A stretch of DNA of 64,000 nucleotides, taken from assembly GCF_001542625.1 (NCBI RefSeq), contig NZ_CP016279.1:7316001-7380000 (forward strand), given 5' to 3'. The stretch's first letter is position 1; every line of letters begins with the position of its first letter. Origin of the DNA: Streptomyces griseochromogenes. GTDB taxonomy: Bacteria; Actinomycetota; Actinomycetes; Streptomycetales; Streptomycetaceae. A program made the translations under genes and the position numbers. The notes beneath the pieces are model-generated. The model ran no database searches, was not told the DNA's origin, and worked only from the letters and a program-made list of their open reading frames with translations. Positions 25,867 through 34,641 of this stretch are shown here, one piece after another.

Positions 25867-26527
25867 AGGGAATCGCCCTCAGGGAGTTCCAGAACATCGC
25901 CTCGTAGCACTGCAGCAAACGGCCGTAGCGGTGTGCGGCAGTCTCGTCCAGGCGGCCTTCGTCCAGCGCCGCCGACACCGCCGCCGTCGCCCGGGAGTCC
26001 AGGTCCGGGGCCGGTTGCGCGAAGAGGTCGAAGAAGGCGCGGGCCTCGTCGGGGAAGGCGTAATGGGTGCGCAGGGCCTCGGCGATGCGGGCGCAATAGC
26101 CGCCCCACGCCGAGAAGTTGGCGGTGAGGGCCAGGATCGCGTCCGCCGGGGAGGCGTTGAGGGCCAGCCAGGAGACGTAGGCGGGGTAGGCCTGGCAACC
26201 GGGCAGGGGGTCGTAGGTGCGAGTCCGCTCGGCGGTGACTCCGCACGCCTCGGCGAACGCGGTCATCCGCTCGGCCGCCAGGCTCTCGCCCTCGGCGAGC
26301 GAGGTGAAGAAGGCGGCCGCGATGGGGGTGGCGGCGGCGCGCTCCGCCAGATGCAGGAAGGAACGCCGGTCCGCGGCGATCACCCAGCGCTGTTCCAGCG
26401 CCAGGACGGCGAGGGTCTCGCGGCTCGCCTCGCCCCGGGAGATCAGCGGGACCAGGCGGTTGGCCTGCGGGTCCGGAGCGAGTCGGGCGGTGGTCGAGGC
26501 CAGTAGTTCAGCGGCCGAGGGCGTCAT
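25865..26527 (-). CDS. TenA/PqqC-like family protein
   Basis: The 220-residue all-helical protein has the TenA/heme-oxygenase-like bundle: LEQRWVIAADRRSFLHLAER, EGESLAAERMTAFAEACGV and NFSAWGGYCARIAEALRTHY. In TenA, which recycles thiamine breakdown products, a Cys and several acidic residues form the active site; not all could be verified. It is divergent from rppA and shares its promoter region. It may be a non-thiaminase member of the superfamily. Start ATG at 26527. Confidence 0.7.
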   Translation of the reverse strand: MTPSAAELLASTTARLAPDPQANRLVPLISRGEASRETLAVLALEQRWVIAADRRSFLHLAERAAATPIAAAFFTSLAEGESLAAERMTAFAEACGVTAERTRTYDPLPGCQAYPAYVSWLALNASPADAILALTANFSAWGGYCARIAEALRTHYAFPDEARAFFDLFAQPAPDLDSRATAAVSAALDEGRLDETAAHRYGRLLQCYEAMFWNSLRAIP

Positions 26528-26585
26528 CGGGTCCTCCGTCGTGTGGTGCGGGTTCCAGGTGCGATCCCTACCCGTTGTCCCCGAT

Positions 26586-26599
26586 TCGGAGTAATCCGA
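26586..26599. promoter_or_regulatory. Inverted repeat between tenA-like gene and rppA
   Basis: TCGGA gtaa TCCGA is a perfect 5-bp inverted repeat about 90 bp upstream of the rppA ATG and 60 bp upstream of the divergent gene's ATG. It could be an operator controlling either gene; no consensus promoter elements were identified at fixed spacing. Confidence 0.3.
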
Positions 26600-26691
26600 C
26601 GAGAGATCGTCGCTCCCTCGGGTGAACCTGGGTGGACCACCTTCTGACCGGCGGGCGCAGGTCTGCCGGACGGCGAAAGCAGGGACGGCTC

Positions 26692-27756
26692 ATGGCGACT
26701 TTGTGCAGACCCTCGGTGTCCGTACCAGAACACGTGATCACCATGGAGGAGACCCTGGAGCTGGCGCGCGAACACCACGCGGACCACCCCCAGCTCCCGC
26801 TGGCCCTCCGGCTGATCGAGAACACGGGCGTCCGCACCCGGCACATCGTGCAGCCCATCGAGGAGACCCTGAAGCACCCCGGGTTCGAGGAACGCAACAA
26901 GCTCTACGAGGCCGAGGCCAAGGCCCGCGTCCCGGCGGTGATCCAGCGGGCACTCGACGACGCGGAACTCCTGACCTCCGACATCGATGTCATCATCTAC
27001 GTGTCGTGCACGGGCTTCATGATGCCGTCCCTGACCGCGTGGCTGATCAACGAGATGGACTTCCCGTCCAACACCCGCCAGCTCCCCATAGCCCAGCTGG
27101 GCTGTGCGGCCGGCGGTGCGGCCATCAACCGGGCCCACGACTTCTGCTCGGCCTATCCGGAGGGCAACGCGCTGATCGTGGCCTGCGAGTTCTGTTCGCT
27201 GTGCTACCAGCCCACCGACCTCGGCGTCGGCTCGCTGCTGTCCAACGGCCTGTTCGGCGACGGCATCGCCGCGGCCGTGGTGCGCGGCCGCGGCGGCTCG
27301 GGCGTCCAGCTGGAGCGCAACGGCTCGTACCTGATCCCCAAGACCGAGGACTGGATCGCGTACGACGTCCGGGCGACCGGCTTCCACTTCCTGCTGGACA
27401 AGCGGGTGCCGACCACCATGGAGCCGCTCGCCCCGGCGCTCCAGGACCTCGCGGGCAATCACGGCTGGGACGCCTCCGACCTGGACTTCTACATCATCCA
27501 CGCGGGCGGGCCCCGAATACTCGACGACCTCAGCAAGTTCCTGCAGGTCGACCCGCACGCCTTCCGGTTCAGCCGGGCCACGCTCACCGAGTACGGCAAC
27601 ATCGCCAGCGCCGTCGTCCTGGACGCGCTGCGCCGGCTGTTCGAGGAGGGCGGTGCCGAGCACCGGGCGCGCGGGCTGCTGGCCGGGTTCGGGCCCGGCA
27701 TCACCGCCGAGATGACCGTGGGCCGCTGGGTCCAGAACGACGAGATGAGACGATGA
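26692..27756 (+). CDS. rppA: 1,3,6,8-Tetrahydroxynaphthalene synthase (type III polyketide synthase, RppA)
   Basis: The 354-residue homodimeric chalcone-synthase-like enzyme makes tetrahydroxynaphthalene from five malonyl-CoA. Cys138 in AQLGCAAGG, a His in YIIHAGGPR and an Asn in TEYGNIAS form the catalytic triad. The N-terminus (MATLCRP) and the block VSCTGFMMPSLTAW match S. coelicolor RppA as I remember it. The ATG at 26692 is preferred over an upstream GTG because homologues begin there. It overlaps the P450 gene by 4 bp; the product is normally oxidised to flaviolin and then coupled by the P450. Confidence 0.95.
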   Translation: MATLCRPSVSVPEHVITMEETLELAREHHADHPQLPLALRLIENTGVRTRHIVQPIEETLKHPGFEERNKLYEAEAKARVPAVIQRALDDAELLTSDIDVIIYVSCTGFMMPSLTAWLINEMDFPSNTRQLPIAQLGCAAGGAAINRAHDFCSAYPEGNALIVACEFCSLCYQPTDLGVGSLLSNGLFGDGIAAAVVRGRGGSGVQLERNGSYLIPKTEDWIAYDVRATGFHFLLDKRVPTTMEPLAPALQDLAGNHGWDASDLDFYIIHAGGPRILDDLSKFLQVDPHAFRFSRATLTEYGNIASAVVLDALRRLFEEGGAEHRARGLLAGFGPGITAEMTVGRWVQNDEMRR

Positions 27757-29000
27757 GCGAAGAGACCCTCACCGTGAGCGGGCAGCCCCACGCCGAGACC
27801 CTCTCCGAGACCCTGCCCCCGGTCCGGCACTGGCCGGCCCTCGACCTCGCCGGGGCGGACTTCGACCCGGTGCTGGCCGAGCTGATGCGCGAGGGCCCGG
27901 TCACCCGCATCCAGCTGGCCAACGGCGAGGGCTGGGCGTGGCTGGTCACCCGCTACGACGACGTGCGCATGGTGGCCAACGACCCCCGCTTCAGCCGTGA
28001 GGCGGTCATGGGCAGGCAGGTCACCCGGCTCGCACCGCACTTCATCCCGGACCGGGACGCGGTCGGGTTCCTGGATCCGCCCGACCACACCCGGCTGCGC
28101 CGCTCGGTGGCCGCCGCGTTCACCGCGAAGGGCGTGGAGCGGGTCCGCCACAAGGCGCGCGGGATGCTGGACGAGCTGGTCGACGAACTCCTCCAGGACG
28201 GCCCGCCCGCCGACCTCACGGCGACGGTCCTCAGCCCCTTCCCGATCGCGGTGATCTGCGAGCTGATGGGCGTGCCGGCCGCCGACCGGCACGGCGTGCA
28301 CACCTGGACCCAGCTGATCCTGTCCTCCTCGTACGGCAAGGAGATCAGCGAGAGGGCCAAGCGCGAGATGAGCGCGTACTTCTCCGACCTCATCGGGCTG
28401 CGCGAGGGCAGCACGGCCGAGGACGTCACCTCGCTGCTCGGCGCCGCGGTGGGCCGGGGCGAGGTCACGCTGGAGGAGGCAGTCGGCCTCGCCGTGCTGC
28501 TCCAGATCGGCGGCGAGGCGGTCACCAACAACAGCGGGCAGATGTTCTATCTGCTGCTGACCCGCCCGGACCTGGTGGAACGGCTGCGCCGGGCCCCCGG
28601 GATCCGTCCGAGGGCCATCGACGAGCTGCTGCGCCACATCCCGCACCGCAACGCCGTGGGCCTGTCCCGGATCGCGCTGGAGGACGTGGAGATCAGGGGC
28701 GTGCGCATCCGTGCGGGCGACCCGGTCTACGTCTCCTACCTGGCCGCCAACCGCGACCCGGACGTCTTCCCCGACCCGGAGACCATCGACTTCTCCCGCA
28801 GTCCCAACCCGCATGTGGCGTTCGGGGCCGGCCCGCACTACTGCCCCGGCGGCATGCTGGCCCGGCTGGAGTCGGAGCTCCTGGTGGACGCCCTGCTGGA
28901 CCGGGTGCCGGGCCTGAGACTCGCCGTACCGCCGAACCAGGTGCCCTTCAGGAAGGGCGCGCTGATCCGCGGTCCCGAGGCCCTGCCGGTGACCTGGTGA
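27753..29000 (+). CDS. Cytochrome P450, CYP158-type (flaviolin-coupling)
   Basis: The 415-residue bacterial class I P450 has the haem-binding loop FGAGPHYCPGGMLAR, ExxR in IDELLRHIP and I-helix GGEAVTNNSGQMF, which lacks the usual acid-alcohol pair and instead matches CYP158A2. CYP158 enzymes oxidatively dimerise flaviolin, the spontaneous oxidation product of RppA's naphthol, into coloured, UV-absorbing polymers. Translation overlaps rppA (ATGA) and the cupin gene follows after 7 bp. The identity of the paralogue (CYP158A1 or A2) is not decided. Confidence 0.92.
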   Translation: MSEETLTVSGQPHAETLSETLPPVRHWPALDLAGADFDPVLAELMREGPVTRIQLANGEGWAWLVTRYDDVRMVANDPRFSREAVMGRQVTRLAPHFIPDRDAVGFLDPPDHTRLRRSVAAAFTAKGVERVRHKARGMLDELVDELLQDGPPADLTATVLSPFPIAVICELMGVPAADRHGVHTWTQLILSSSYGKEISERAKREMSAYFSDLIGLREGSTAEDVTSLLGAAVGRGEVTLEEAVGLAVLLQIGGEAVTNNSGQMFYLLLTRPDLVERLRRAPGIRPRAIDELLRHIPHRNAVGLSRIALEDVEIRGVRIRAGDPVYVSYLAANRDPDVFPDPETIDFSRSPNPHVAFGAGPHYCPGGMLARLESELLVDALLDRVPGLRLAVPPNQVPFRKGALIRGPEALPVTW

Positions 29001-29007
29001 GTGGCTC

Positions 29008-29529
29008 ATGACAGAGACCGAGGGACTGCTCGTACCGCCGGGCCACGGCCGCGTCGTCGCGACGCCGGCCCAGCGGGTCACGTTCAAGGTCACCGGATCC
29101 CACTCGCGGACGGCCTCCACCTTCGAGGTGGAGGTTCCGCCGGGCTTCGACGTGGGCGCCCATCTGCACACCCGCAGCGAGGAGTTGTTCTTCATCCTCG
29201 AGGGCGAACTGGACGTGCTCGCCTTCGAGCCGCGCATCCGCACCCCCGACAACTGGCACAAGTGGGAGTCGAGTTCGGGCAGCAGAGTGGTACGGGCGAC
29301 TCCGGGCACGGTCATCGTCGTACCGCCGGGATGCCCCCACGCGTTCGCGAACCCGACGGACACACCGGCGAAGATCTTCTTCCAGGCGAGTCCGCCGCCC
29401 GATCACGAGCGCTATTTCGAGGAGTTGCTGGAGATCCTCGGCAACGGGGGTCCTCCGGACCAGGAGGCGATCGAGGCACTGAGGGCGAAGTACGACATCG
29501 AGCAACTCACGCCTCTCAGGCACCGGTGA
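29008..29529 (+). CDS. Cupin-domain protein of the rppA/P450 locus
   Basis: The 173-residue cupin has metal ligands in GAHLHTRSEELFFILEG and PPGCPHAFANP, so a metal site is likely. It is the third gene of the rppA-CYP158 operon, where a cupin is commonly present and may be a quinone-forming monooxygenase that turns tetrahydroxynaphthalene into flaviolin. That assignment follows from gene context and is an inference. The ATG at 29008 lies directly after the P450 stop. Confidence 0.82.
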   Translation: MTETEGLLVPPGHGRVVATPAQRVTFKVTGSHSRTASTFEVEVPPGFDVGAHLHTRSEELFFILEGELDVLAFEPRIRTPDNWHKWESSSGSRVVRATPGTVIVVPPGCPHAFANPTDTPAKIFFQASPPPDHERYFEELLEILGNGGPPDQEAIEALRAKYDIEQLTPLRHR

Positions 29530-29544
29530 GCACTCCCACCGAAA

Positions 29545-29614
29545 GGGGTGCCGGACTGTGTCGACATGCGGCTCCGCCGCATGGGCGCGACAAGCCACGA
29601 CGGACCGGCACCCC
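29545..29614. terminator. Structured repeat copy acting as probable bidirectional terminator
   Basis: An outer perfect 10-bp stem, GGGGTGCCGG (29545-29554) with CCGGCACCCC (29605-29614), encloses an inner perfect stem ATGCGGC/GCCGCAT (29566-29572, 29576-29582) with a 3-nt loop. It sits between the convergent cupin and acyl-CoA dehydrogenase genes. The internal sequence, on the minus strand, is a long-form copy of the dispersed repeat. Confidence 0.7.
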
Positions 29615-29622
29615 CCACGGCA

Positions 29623-30852
29623 CTACCGGATCGGCATCCCCGCCAGCGTCCGCGCGATGACGAGCCGCTGAATCTCGCTCGTCCCCTCGAAGATCGTGTA
29701 GATCGCGGAGTCCCGGTGCATCCGCTCGACCGGGTACTCCCGCGTGTACCCGTTCCCGCCGAGGATCTGGATCGCCTGCGCGGTCACCTTCTTCGCGGTC
29801 TCGCTGGCGAACAGCTTGGACATCGACCCCTCGGCCGCGGTGAACGGCTTGCCGTTGACCGCCATCCACGAGGCCCGCCACACCAGCAGCCGTGCCGCGT
29901 CGATCTGCGTCCGCATGTCGGCGAGCTGGAAGGCGACCCCCTGGTTGTCGATGATCGGCCGCCCGAACTGTTCACGCGTCGTGGCGTAGTCGAGGGCGAC
30001 CTCGTAGGCGGCCCGGGCCGTGCCCACCGCCATCGCGCCGACGGCCGGCCGCGAAGCCTCGAACGTGGCCATCGCCGCGTTCTTCACCCTCTCGCCACCG
30101 GCGGCCTTCGCCTTCTCCCGGGCCCGGGCGAGCCGCTCGTCCAGCTTCTCCTTGCCGCCGAGCAGGCAGGAGCCGGGCACCCGGACGTTGTCGAGGACGA
30201 CCTCGGCGGTGTGCGAGGCGCGGATGCCGTGCTTCTTGAACTTCTGGCCCTGGGCGAGGCCCTCCGTGCCCGGCGGGACGATGAAGGAGGCATGACCCTT
30301 GGAGCCGAGCTCCGGGTCGACCACGGCGACGACGACGTGGACGTTGGCGATGCCGCCGTTGGTCGCCCAGGTCTTCGTGCCGTTGATCACCCACTCGTCC
30401 TTGACCTCGTCGTACACCGCGCGGGTGCGCATGGAGGCCACGTCGGATCCGGCGTCGGGCTCGGAGGAGCAGAAGGCGGCGACCTTGACGTCGTTCTGGT
30501 CCCCGTACATCTGCGGGATCCAGGTGCCGATCTGTTCCTCGGTCCCGTTGGCGAGAACGCCCACGGCGGCGAGGCCGGTGCCCACGATGGACAGGGCGAT
30601 GCCCGCGTCGCCCCAGAACAGCTCCTCCATGGCCATCGGGATACCGAGGCCGGTGGGGTCGAAGTACTGCTGCGCGTAGAAGTCGAGGGAGTAGATGCCG
30701 ACCTTCGCGGCCTCCTGGATGACCGGCCAGGGGGTCTCCTCGCGCTCGTCCCACTCGGCGGCCGCGGGGCGGATCACATCCGCGGCGAAGCCATGGAGCC
30801 ACTCCCGGACTTCCCTCTGTTCGTCGTTCAGCTCCATGGTGAACTCGGCCAT
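29623..30852 (-). CDS. Acyl-CoA dehydrogenase
   Basis: The 409-residue protein shows CSSEPDAGSDVASM, WVINGTKTWATNGG, TTREQFGRPI and C-terminal YTIFEGTSEIQRLVIAR, all marks of a functional acyl-CoA dehydrogenase with the catalytic base in the late helix region. A divergent TetR regulator gene begins 170 bp away with operator-like repeats between. The pair resembles beta-oxidation regulatory units of actinobacteria. The chain-length preference cannot be told. Start ATG at 30852. Confidence 0.92.
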   Translation of the reverse strand: MAEFTMELNDEQREVREWLHGFAADVIRPAAAEWDEREETPWPVIQEAAKVGIYSLDFYAQQYFDPTGLGIPMAMEELFWGDAGIALSIVGTGLAAVGVLANGTEEQIGTWIPQMYGDQNDVKVAAFCSSEPDAGSDVASMRTRAVYDEVKDEWVINGTKTWATNGGIANVHVVVAVVDPELGSKGHASFIVPPGTEGLAQGQKFKKHGIRASHTAEVVLDNVRVPGSCLLGGKEKLDERLARAREKAKAAGGERVKNAAMATFEASRPAVGAMAVGTARAAYEVALDYATTREQFGRPIIDNQGVAFQLADMRTQIDAARLLVWRASWMAVNGKPFTAAEGSMSKLFASETAKKVTAQAIQILGGNGYTREYPVERMHRDSAIYTIFEGTSEIQRLVIARTLAGMPIR

Positions 30853-30878
30853 GTCCCCTCCAGCGGCGGCAGTACGAT

Positions 30879-30916
30879 GTTACTAGCGGTAACCCGAGTC
30901 TGTTACCGACGAGTAG
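30879..30916. promoter_or_regulatory. Operator candidates between the acyl-CoA dehydrogenase and TetR genes
   Basis: GTTAC TAGCG GTAAC is a perfect inverted repeat at 30879-30893. A related TTAC-N6-GTAG copy lies at 30903-30916. These flank the start of the dehydrogenase gene and fit TetR-type operators; the divergent TetR protein is the natural ligand. Binding has not been shown. Confidence 0.55.
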
Positions 30917-31022
30917 GAAAAGTCAACTCCCGATGACACCTCGGCATCCCGTTCGATGTCAGGGGCACAGTCAGTGTTAGTTTGCGCAGGCGTCACCGAA
31001 CCAGCACGGGTGGGGAGAACAC

Positions 31023-31667
31023 ATGGACACCACGCAGCGGACCGATCAGCAGAGGTCCGCCGATCGCCGACGGCGCGAGCTGCTGGAGGCTGCCGACCGG
31101 GTGGTGCTCCGCGACGGCCCGCAGGCCTCGATGAACGCCATCGCCGCGGAGGCCGGTATCACGAAGCCCATCCTGTACCGCCACTTCGGAGACAAGGGCG
31201 GACTTTACGCCGCGCTTGCCAAGCGGCACACGGACGCACTCCTCGATTCGCTGCGGGCCGCGCTGGACGCTCCGGCCGATCGGCGCGAGCGCGTGGAGTC
31301 CACGCTGGACACCTATCTTGCGGCGATCGAGGCACGGCCTCAGGTGTACCGGTTCCTCATGCATCCGGCGGAGGGCAGCACCGGCGGCGACCAAGGGTTC
31401 GACGTCGGCAAGCATTCGGCTCCGCTGCTTCGGCGGATGGGCGAGGAGCTGGCTCAGGTCATCGAGGAGCGGCTGGATCTCGGGCCCGGGAGCCAGCAGC
31501 TCGCCCGGGTGTGGGGGCACGGGATCGTCGGGATGATGCATGCGGCGGGTGACTGGTGGCTGGGCGAGCGGCCTTGTTCCCGGGCCGAATTGGTGCGGTC
31601 CCTTGCCGATCTCCTGTGGGGGCGGCTTGCGGCGGCCGGGGACAAGATGGGCGGTCCGGGGTTCTGA
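31023..31667 (+). CDS. TetR-family transcriptional regulator
   Basis: The 214-residue protein has the TetR helix-turn-helix at about residues 30-60 (SMNAIAAEAGITKPILYRHF) and a divergent C-terminal ligand domain with AGDWWLGERPCSRAELVRSL. It is divergent from an acyl-CoA dehydrogenase gene and probably represses it, and perhaps itself, until an acyl-CoA binds. The start ATG at 31023 gives a normal length. Confidence 0.88.
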   Translation: MDTTQRTDQQRSADRRRRELLEAADRVVLRDGPQASMNAIAAEAGITKPILYRHFGDKGGLYAALAKRHTDALLDSLRAALDAPADRRERVESTLDTYLAAIEARPQVYRFLMHPAEGSTGGDQGFDVGKHSAPLLRRMGEELAQVIEERLDLGPGSQQLARVWGHGIVGMMHAAGDWWLGERPCSRAELVRSLADLLWGRLAAAGDKMGGPGF

Positions 31668-31683
31668 CCGCCGCCCCTCACTT

Positions 31684-31749
31684 GCGGGTGCGTGGGAGCT
31701 TGTCGCGCCCACGCGGCGGAGCCGCATATCGATACATTCCCGCGCCCCT
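31684..31749 (+). repeat. Dispersed intergenic repeat, long form with inserted hairpin
   Basis: The core (TGCGGGTGCGTGG ... CTTGTCGCGC) is interrupted by GCGGCGGAGCCGC, a hairpin (GCGGC GGA GCCGC) with a short AT-rich flank, before TCCCGCGCCCCT. It lies between the TetR gene and the convergent deformylase gene and may help terminate both. Confidence 0.55.
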
Positions 31750-31761
31750 GACATACAGAGC

Positions 31762-32301
31762 TCACCGGCGCCATGAAGCCCGCTCGATCTGTCGCATGAG
31801 CCTGCGGTGGCGCCAGCCGCTCAGATGGTCGGCGTACACCGTGCCCTCCAGGTGGTCGCACTCGTGCTGCAGGCACCTGGCGAAGAAACCCGTGCCGTGC
31901 ACGGTGACCGGCTCTCCGGTCACCGTGAAACCCTCGACGACCGCGTGGTCGTAGCGCTCCGTGCCCGCCTCCAGGCCCGGCAGGGACAGACAGCCCTCCG
32001 GCCCCCGGATCACCACACCGTCCGCCTCCATCAACCGCGGATTCACCACATGTCCGAGATGTCGCACATCTTCGTCGTCCGGGCAGTCGTACACGAACAC
32101 GCGCAGCGGCACCCCGATCTGGTTCGCCGCCAGACCCACCCCCTGGGTCGCGTACATGGTCGCGAACAAGTCCTCCACGAGTGCGGCGAGTTCGGAGCCG
32201 AAGTCCGTGACGTCCCGGCAGGGCTCGCGCAGGACGGGGTCGTGGAGCAGGGAAAGAGGGCGGACGCGCCCGCGGGCGCCCGGGATCGAACCATGTCGCA
32301 T
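31762..32301 (-). CDS. def: Peptide deformylase
   Basis: The 179-residue metalloenzyme removes the N-formyl group from new proteins. All three deformylase motifs are present: GVGLAANQIG (residues 54-63), EGCLSLPG (102-109) and QHECDH (His146, Glu147, His150). The protein is not fused to anything. Streptomyces usually carries several deformylase copies, so this may not be the essential one. ATG at 32301. Confidence 0.93.
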   Translation of the reverse strand: MRHGSIPGARGRVRPLSLLHDPVLREPCRDVTDFGSELAALVEDLFATMYATQGVGLAANQIGVPLRVFVYDCPDDEDVRHLGHVVNPRLMEADGVVIRGPEGCLSLPGLEAGTERYDHAVVEGFTVTGEPVTVHGTGFFARCLQHECDHLEGTVYADHLSGWRHRRLMRQIERASWRR

Positions 32302-32452
32302 GGCGGCAAGGGTACGGTTCGTTCAGCTCATGCCCGCCGCTCCGGCATGGGCCGGGATTCGGGTGTGCGAATGGTTCTCGATAGGCTGAGGTCCACACCA
32401 CGTTGCCGGATGGCCCAGGGCGCGGCGCGTACGCAAGGAGGATCGAGAACTG

Positions 32453-33691
32453 ATGGCAGGCAACTCGGACCCGCTCACGCCGCGGGCCAAGCTGGCCGTG
32501 ACCGCGGGCAAGGCGGTCGCTGCGGCATCGCGTGCCGCGGGACGAGGCAGCGGGTCGGTGATCGGTGGCCGGGTAGCTCTGAAGCTCGACCCCGATCTGC
32601 TCGCCCGGCTCGCGCAGAACCTGGACGTCGTCCTGGTCTCGGCGACCAACGGCAAGACCACGACGACGCGGCTGATCGCGGAGGCCCTGCGGGCCGCGGG
32701 CGAGGTCGTCTCGAACGCGCTCGGCGCGAACATGCCGGCCGGCATCACCTCGGCACTGGCCGGGGGCTCGGAAGCCAAGTTCGGCGTCATCGAGGTCGAC
32801 GAGAAGTACCTGGCCGGAGTCGCCCGGGACACCGACCCGAAGTGCATCGCACTGCTCAACCTCTCGCGCGACCAGCTGGACCGCGCGGCCGAGACCCGGA
32901 TGCTCGCCGAGAACTGGCGCGAGGGCCTCGCCGGAACCAAGGCCGTCGTCGTCGCCAACTGCGACGACCCGCTGGTGGTCTGGGCCGCCTCCTCGTCCCC
33001 GAATGTGATCTGGGTCGCAGCCGGGCAGATGTGGAAGGACGACGCCTGGTCCTGCCCGTCCTGCGGTGGCGTGATGCAGCGCCCCGGTGACGACTGGTTC
33101 TGCGGCGAGTGCGGCTTCCGCCGGCCGACGCCGACCTGGGCGCTGTCCGGGGACCATGTGCTGGACCCGCACGGGTCGGCCTGGCCGATCCATCTGCAGC
33201 TGCCGGGCCGCGCGAACAAGGCGAACGCGGCCAGCTCCGCGGCCGTGGCAGCCGTCTTCGGAGTGCCGCCGCAGGTCGCCCTGGAGCGGATGTACCAGGT
33301 GCAGGCGGTCGCCGGACGCTACGACGTCGTCCAGTTCGAGGGCCGTGACCTGCGGCTGCTGCTGGCGAAGAACCCGGCCGGCTGGCTGGAGACGTTCTCG
33401 CTGATCGACCCGCCGCCGGCCCCGGTGATCCTGTCCGTGAACGCGCGCGGGGCCGACGGAACCGACACCTCCTGGCTGTGGGACGTCGACTACACGCGAC
33501 TGACCGGCCACCCGATCTTCGTCATCGGGGACCGGAAGCTGGACCTCGCCGTCCGTCTGGAAGTGGCGAACCAGCACTTCCAGGTGTGCGAGAACCTCGA
33601 CCAGGCCGTGCAGCTGTGCCCGCCCGGACGGATCGAGGTCATCGCGAACTACACCGCGTTCCAGGACCTGCGCCGCCGCGTCGGCAACTGA
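32453..33691 (+). CDS. murT: Lipid II isoglutaminyl synthase, MurT subunit (Mur-ligase-like)
   Basis: The 412-residue protein has the ATP-binding P-loop SATNGKTTTTRL, a Mur-ligase middle domain and a zinc ribbon CPSCGG...CGECGF, which are the hallmarks of MurT. With GatD it converts the D-glutamate of lipid II to D-isoglutamine, which alters wall charge and cross-linking. The gatD gene follows after 20 bp. The gene is conserved in Gram-positive bacteria. Confidence 0.93.
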   Translation: MAGNSDPLTPRAKLAVTAGKAVAAASRAAGRGSGSVIGGRVALKLDPDLLARLAQNLDVVLVSATNGKTTTTRLIAEALRAAGEVVSNALGANMPAGITSALAGGSEAKFGVIEVDEKYLAGVARDTDPKCIALLNLSRDQLDRAAETRMLAENWREGLAGTKAVVVANCDDPLVVWAASSSPNVIWVAAGQMWKDDAWSCPSCGGVMQRPGDDWFCGECGFRRPTPTWALSGDHVLDPHGSAWPIHLQLPGRANKANAASSAAVAAVFGVPPQVALERMYQVQAVAGRYDVVQFEGRDLRLLLAKNPAGWLETFSLIDPPPAPVILSVNARGADGTDTSWLWDVDYTRLTGHPIFVIGDRKLDLAVRLEVANQHFQVCENLDQAVQLCPPGRIEVIANYTAFQDLRRRVGN

Positions 33692-33711
33692 TCAGGAAGG
33701 GCGATCACCTC

Positions 33712-34440
33712 ATGAGCGACAACCAACTGCGGCTGGTGTGGATCTACCCGGACCTGCTGAGCACCTACGGCGACCAGGGCAACGCGCTCGTCGTGGAGCG
33801 CCGGGCGCGGCAGCGGGGCCTGGACGTGGCCCGCCTGGACGTGCGCAGCGACCAGCCGATCCCGACCTCCGGCGACATCTACCTCATCGGCGGCGGCGAG
33901 GACCGGCCCCAGCGGCTGGCGGCCGAGCGGCTGCGGCGCGACGGGCATCTGCAGCGGGCGGTGGAGAACGGCGCGATCGTCTTCTCCGTCTGCGCCGGCT
34001 ACCAGATCCTCGGCCACGAGTTCATCAACGACCTCGGCCAGCGCGAGCCCGGCCTCGGCCTGCTCGACGTGGTGTCGGTGCGCGGCGAGGGCGAGCGGTG
34101 CGTCGGTGACGTCCTCGGGGACATCGACCCGCAGCTCGGCCTGCCCGAGCTGACCGGCTTCGAGAACCACCAGGGCGTCACCCACCTCGGCCCCACGGCC
34201 CGCCCCTTCGCCCGGGTGAAGATCGGCAGGGGCAACGGCACCGGGGACGGTACGGAGGGCGCGTACAACGGGACGGTCTTCGGTACGTACATGCACGGGC
34301 CGGTCCTCGCCCGCAACCCGCAGATCGCCGACCTGCTGCTGAAGCTGGCGCTCGACGTCAACGCGCTGCCGCCGATCGACGACCGCTGGTACGAGGCGCT
34401 CCGCGAGGAACGCATCACTGCTGCGCAGCAGCCCGCGTAA
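33712..34440 (+). CDS. gatD: Lipid II isoglutaminyl synthase, GatD glutaminase subunit
   Basis: The 242-residue class I glutamine-amidotransferase domain has the nucleophile Cys94 in FSVCAGYQILG and a His in YMHGPVLARNP. It supplies ammonia to MurT. Its position right behind murT, its small size and lack of a synthetase domain identify it as GatD rather than a cobyric-acid-synthase-like protein. The ATG at 33712 follows AGGAAGG. Confidence 0.93.
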   Translation: MSDNQLRLVWIYPDLLSTYGDQGNALVVERRARQRGLDVARLDVRSDQPIPTSGDIYLIGGGEDRPQRLAAERLRRDGHLQRAVENGAIVFSVCAGYQILGHEFINDLGQREPGLGLLDVVSVRGEGERCVGDVLGDIDPQLGLPELTGFENHQGVTHLGPTARPFARVKIGRGNGTGDGTEGAYNGTVFGTYMHGPVLARNPQIADLLLKLALDVNALPPIDDRWYEALREERITAAQQPA

Positions 34441-34641
34441 GCGGCGTCTCAGCGCTGTCTCAGCGCTTTCCGGCAGGCTCGTGGTGGGCCCGCCTGACGG
34501 TCCGTCCGCTCACATGTGCGGGCGCGTCCAGCAGGCGGACGCCCGCTACGGAGCCACCCCCTCACGCCGGTAGGGTGGCCGGGAATCCGCCGGACGACGT
34601 GGTCCGGTTTTCCGGCCCACGTTGAGAAGGTATTTCGGGCT

